64,000 nucleotides of DNA. It comes from Beaufortia kweichowensis. Taxonomy: Eukaryota > Chordata > Actinopteri > Cypriniformes > Gastromyzontidae. The notes below the pieces were generated by a model. It saw only the letters and a program-made list of their open reading frames with translations. It had not been told where the DNA came from and made no database searches. Below are positions 62,846 through 64,000 of this stretch, piece after piece (within the stretch, counting starts at the first letter, position 1; the number at the start of each line of letters is the position of its first letter). The DNA is taken from positions 12,565,795 through 12,629,794 of the forward strand of contig CM032795.1 in the NCBI GenBank assembly GCA_019155185.1, read 5' to 3'. The position numbers were made by a program, and so were the translations under genes.

Positions 62846-64000
62846 AAAATATACTACAGAACGCTGATTATCTTGTCCTTTTTGTCTACTGTTTTATTTT
62901 TCTTTGTCGCACTAACAATACCAACTTTCATCAGTCTACAGGAATTTGTATTTATTTTACGAAGTTTATGTACAATTTATGTACGAAGGTGGGTCTTTAT
63001 CGGTTTAATAACTGTATGTTTTTGTATGATTTACATTATACAAATAAATAATCCACAAGCTTGAAACGTTTGGCATTCACATCTAAAGGAGACAAACAGA
63101 GGTTTAAATGCTCATTTATTGTGTAGTATTATCCCCATTTGTGCACCTTTCACTTAAAAACAACCTGCGTATAGCGTTTACTCACTGACCTCTGGAAGAC
63201 CTCATTATTCGTGTCTGATTCACCTTTGTTAGTGAAGTTACTGCAGTCTTCATTCAACGTACTGACCAAGAACCAAAATTGGGCCCGTTTACTTGCAAGT
63301 ATAACTCTCTAATATTTATACAGTGATTAATGGAAACATATGCGTGGTTGTCTGTTCTGATGGCTGAAGTGCATTCACTGAGATCAGATTCTGATTTGTA
63401 GTTGTAGCGTCTCATAACTTTGGACCGCTCTGCCACTATTCAGTTTTGTTTCCATGTATTTGTGCTGTTTTTCATACACTTGATGGTTGATTTATAGTCG
63501 GAAAAGTATGGATAGATTTAACGATAAAGCAGTTGGACGTTCAGATGTGGTCATACGTGAGTTACAGTGAGTGACATGCTTTGGTACTCTCTCTGTGCTT
63601 TGTGCGTGCTCGTGTTTACACAGTCATGCTTCTGAACACATCTGCTGCACTTCCAGTGCTCCTCGCAAAGTGAAATAAAACTTACCCACATGTGCTAGCC
63701 ATCCGGCTTTCTTATGCACCTTGTGTGTGTGTGTGTGTGTGTGTCTTTTATGTGTTTACGTACATGTCAGGGATGCAGACCCTTTCGTGAACCCTTTCGA
63801 AAAGGCATTCGCCGCTTGATCTGTATCAAACTGCTGATTACGGTAATTGATCTGAATTGATCAGTCAATGCCATTTGCATTCCTTTATCTATTCAAATGA
63901 ATTACCCTAGTGGCTACTGTATTTGTCAGGAGCTTGTCGTTCCGTGATGGACCATCAATGTAATTCAGTGTCTCACCGTGAATTTTGAAGTGTTCCAGAT
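62846..64000. other. Downstream intergenic sequence with (TG)n
   Basis: No exon with convincing splice sites or similarity is seen on either strand. A (TG)n tract lies at 63722-63744. In human, TMEM171/TMEM174 and FOXD1 lie further on; none is detectable here. Confidence 0.5.

Overview
This window is vertebrate nuclear DNA, almost certainly from a ray-finned fish and most likely a cypriniform. The genes are intron-rich with GT-AG junctions, the introns are short to medium and AT-rich, and the dispersed repeats are fish-type (AGTTCACCC-ended MITEs, TAGGGCCCTA-ended and ACACTTTAC-ended hAT-like elements, a 'CGCTTTGGATAAA' SINE-like block). Identity was judged by reading translated exons against remembered vertebrate orthologues; no search was run.

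Layout, all protein genes on the + strand: (1) the 3' end of map1b (1-1577) with a long 3'UTR; (2) a gene-poor gap of about 2.5 kb; (3) complete ptcd2 (6360-9602, 10 coding exons, 383 aa), a mitochondrial PPR protein; (4) a tRNA-Lys(CTT) gene on the minus strand (10390-10462), divergent from (5) complete tnpo1 (10812-25089, 23 coding exons, 891 aa), the PY-NLS nuclear import receptor, with a 3'UTR intron and a long 3'UTR; (6) complete fcho2 (29338-60421, 30 coding exons, up to 1057 aa), an F-BAR/mu-homology endocytic adaptor, with a 3'UTR to about 62.8 kb; (7) about 1.1 kb of apparently gene-free sequence. The map1b-ptcd2-tnpo1-fcho2 order matches human 5q13.2, but MRPS27 and ZNF366, which I remember as interleaved there, are not seen here.

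Exon junctions were placed by reading frame across every junction; all phases close and both complete multi-exon totals are multiples of three. This exposed unusual introns: a U12-type GT-AG intron (tnpo1 intron 1), a U12-type AT-AC intron (fcho2 intron 13), and two GC-AG introns in ptcd2. fcho2 also carries a 522-nt in-frame exon, apparently absent from the human 810-aa protein, that encodes a WxxFxD-type AP2 appendage motif. Other points of interest are a perfect 31-bp palindrome in fcho2 intron 2, a U2 snRNA 5' fragment in the tnpo1 3'UTR, and CTCF-like and ZNF143-like sites.

The genes do not form one pathway. They are a conserved vertebrate synteny block of housekeeping and neuronal genes: microtubules, mitochondrial RNA, nuclear import and clathrin endocytosis. 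No CRISPR, operon or prokaryotic-type system is present.
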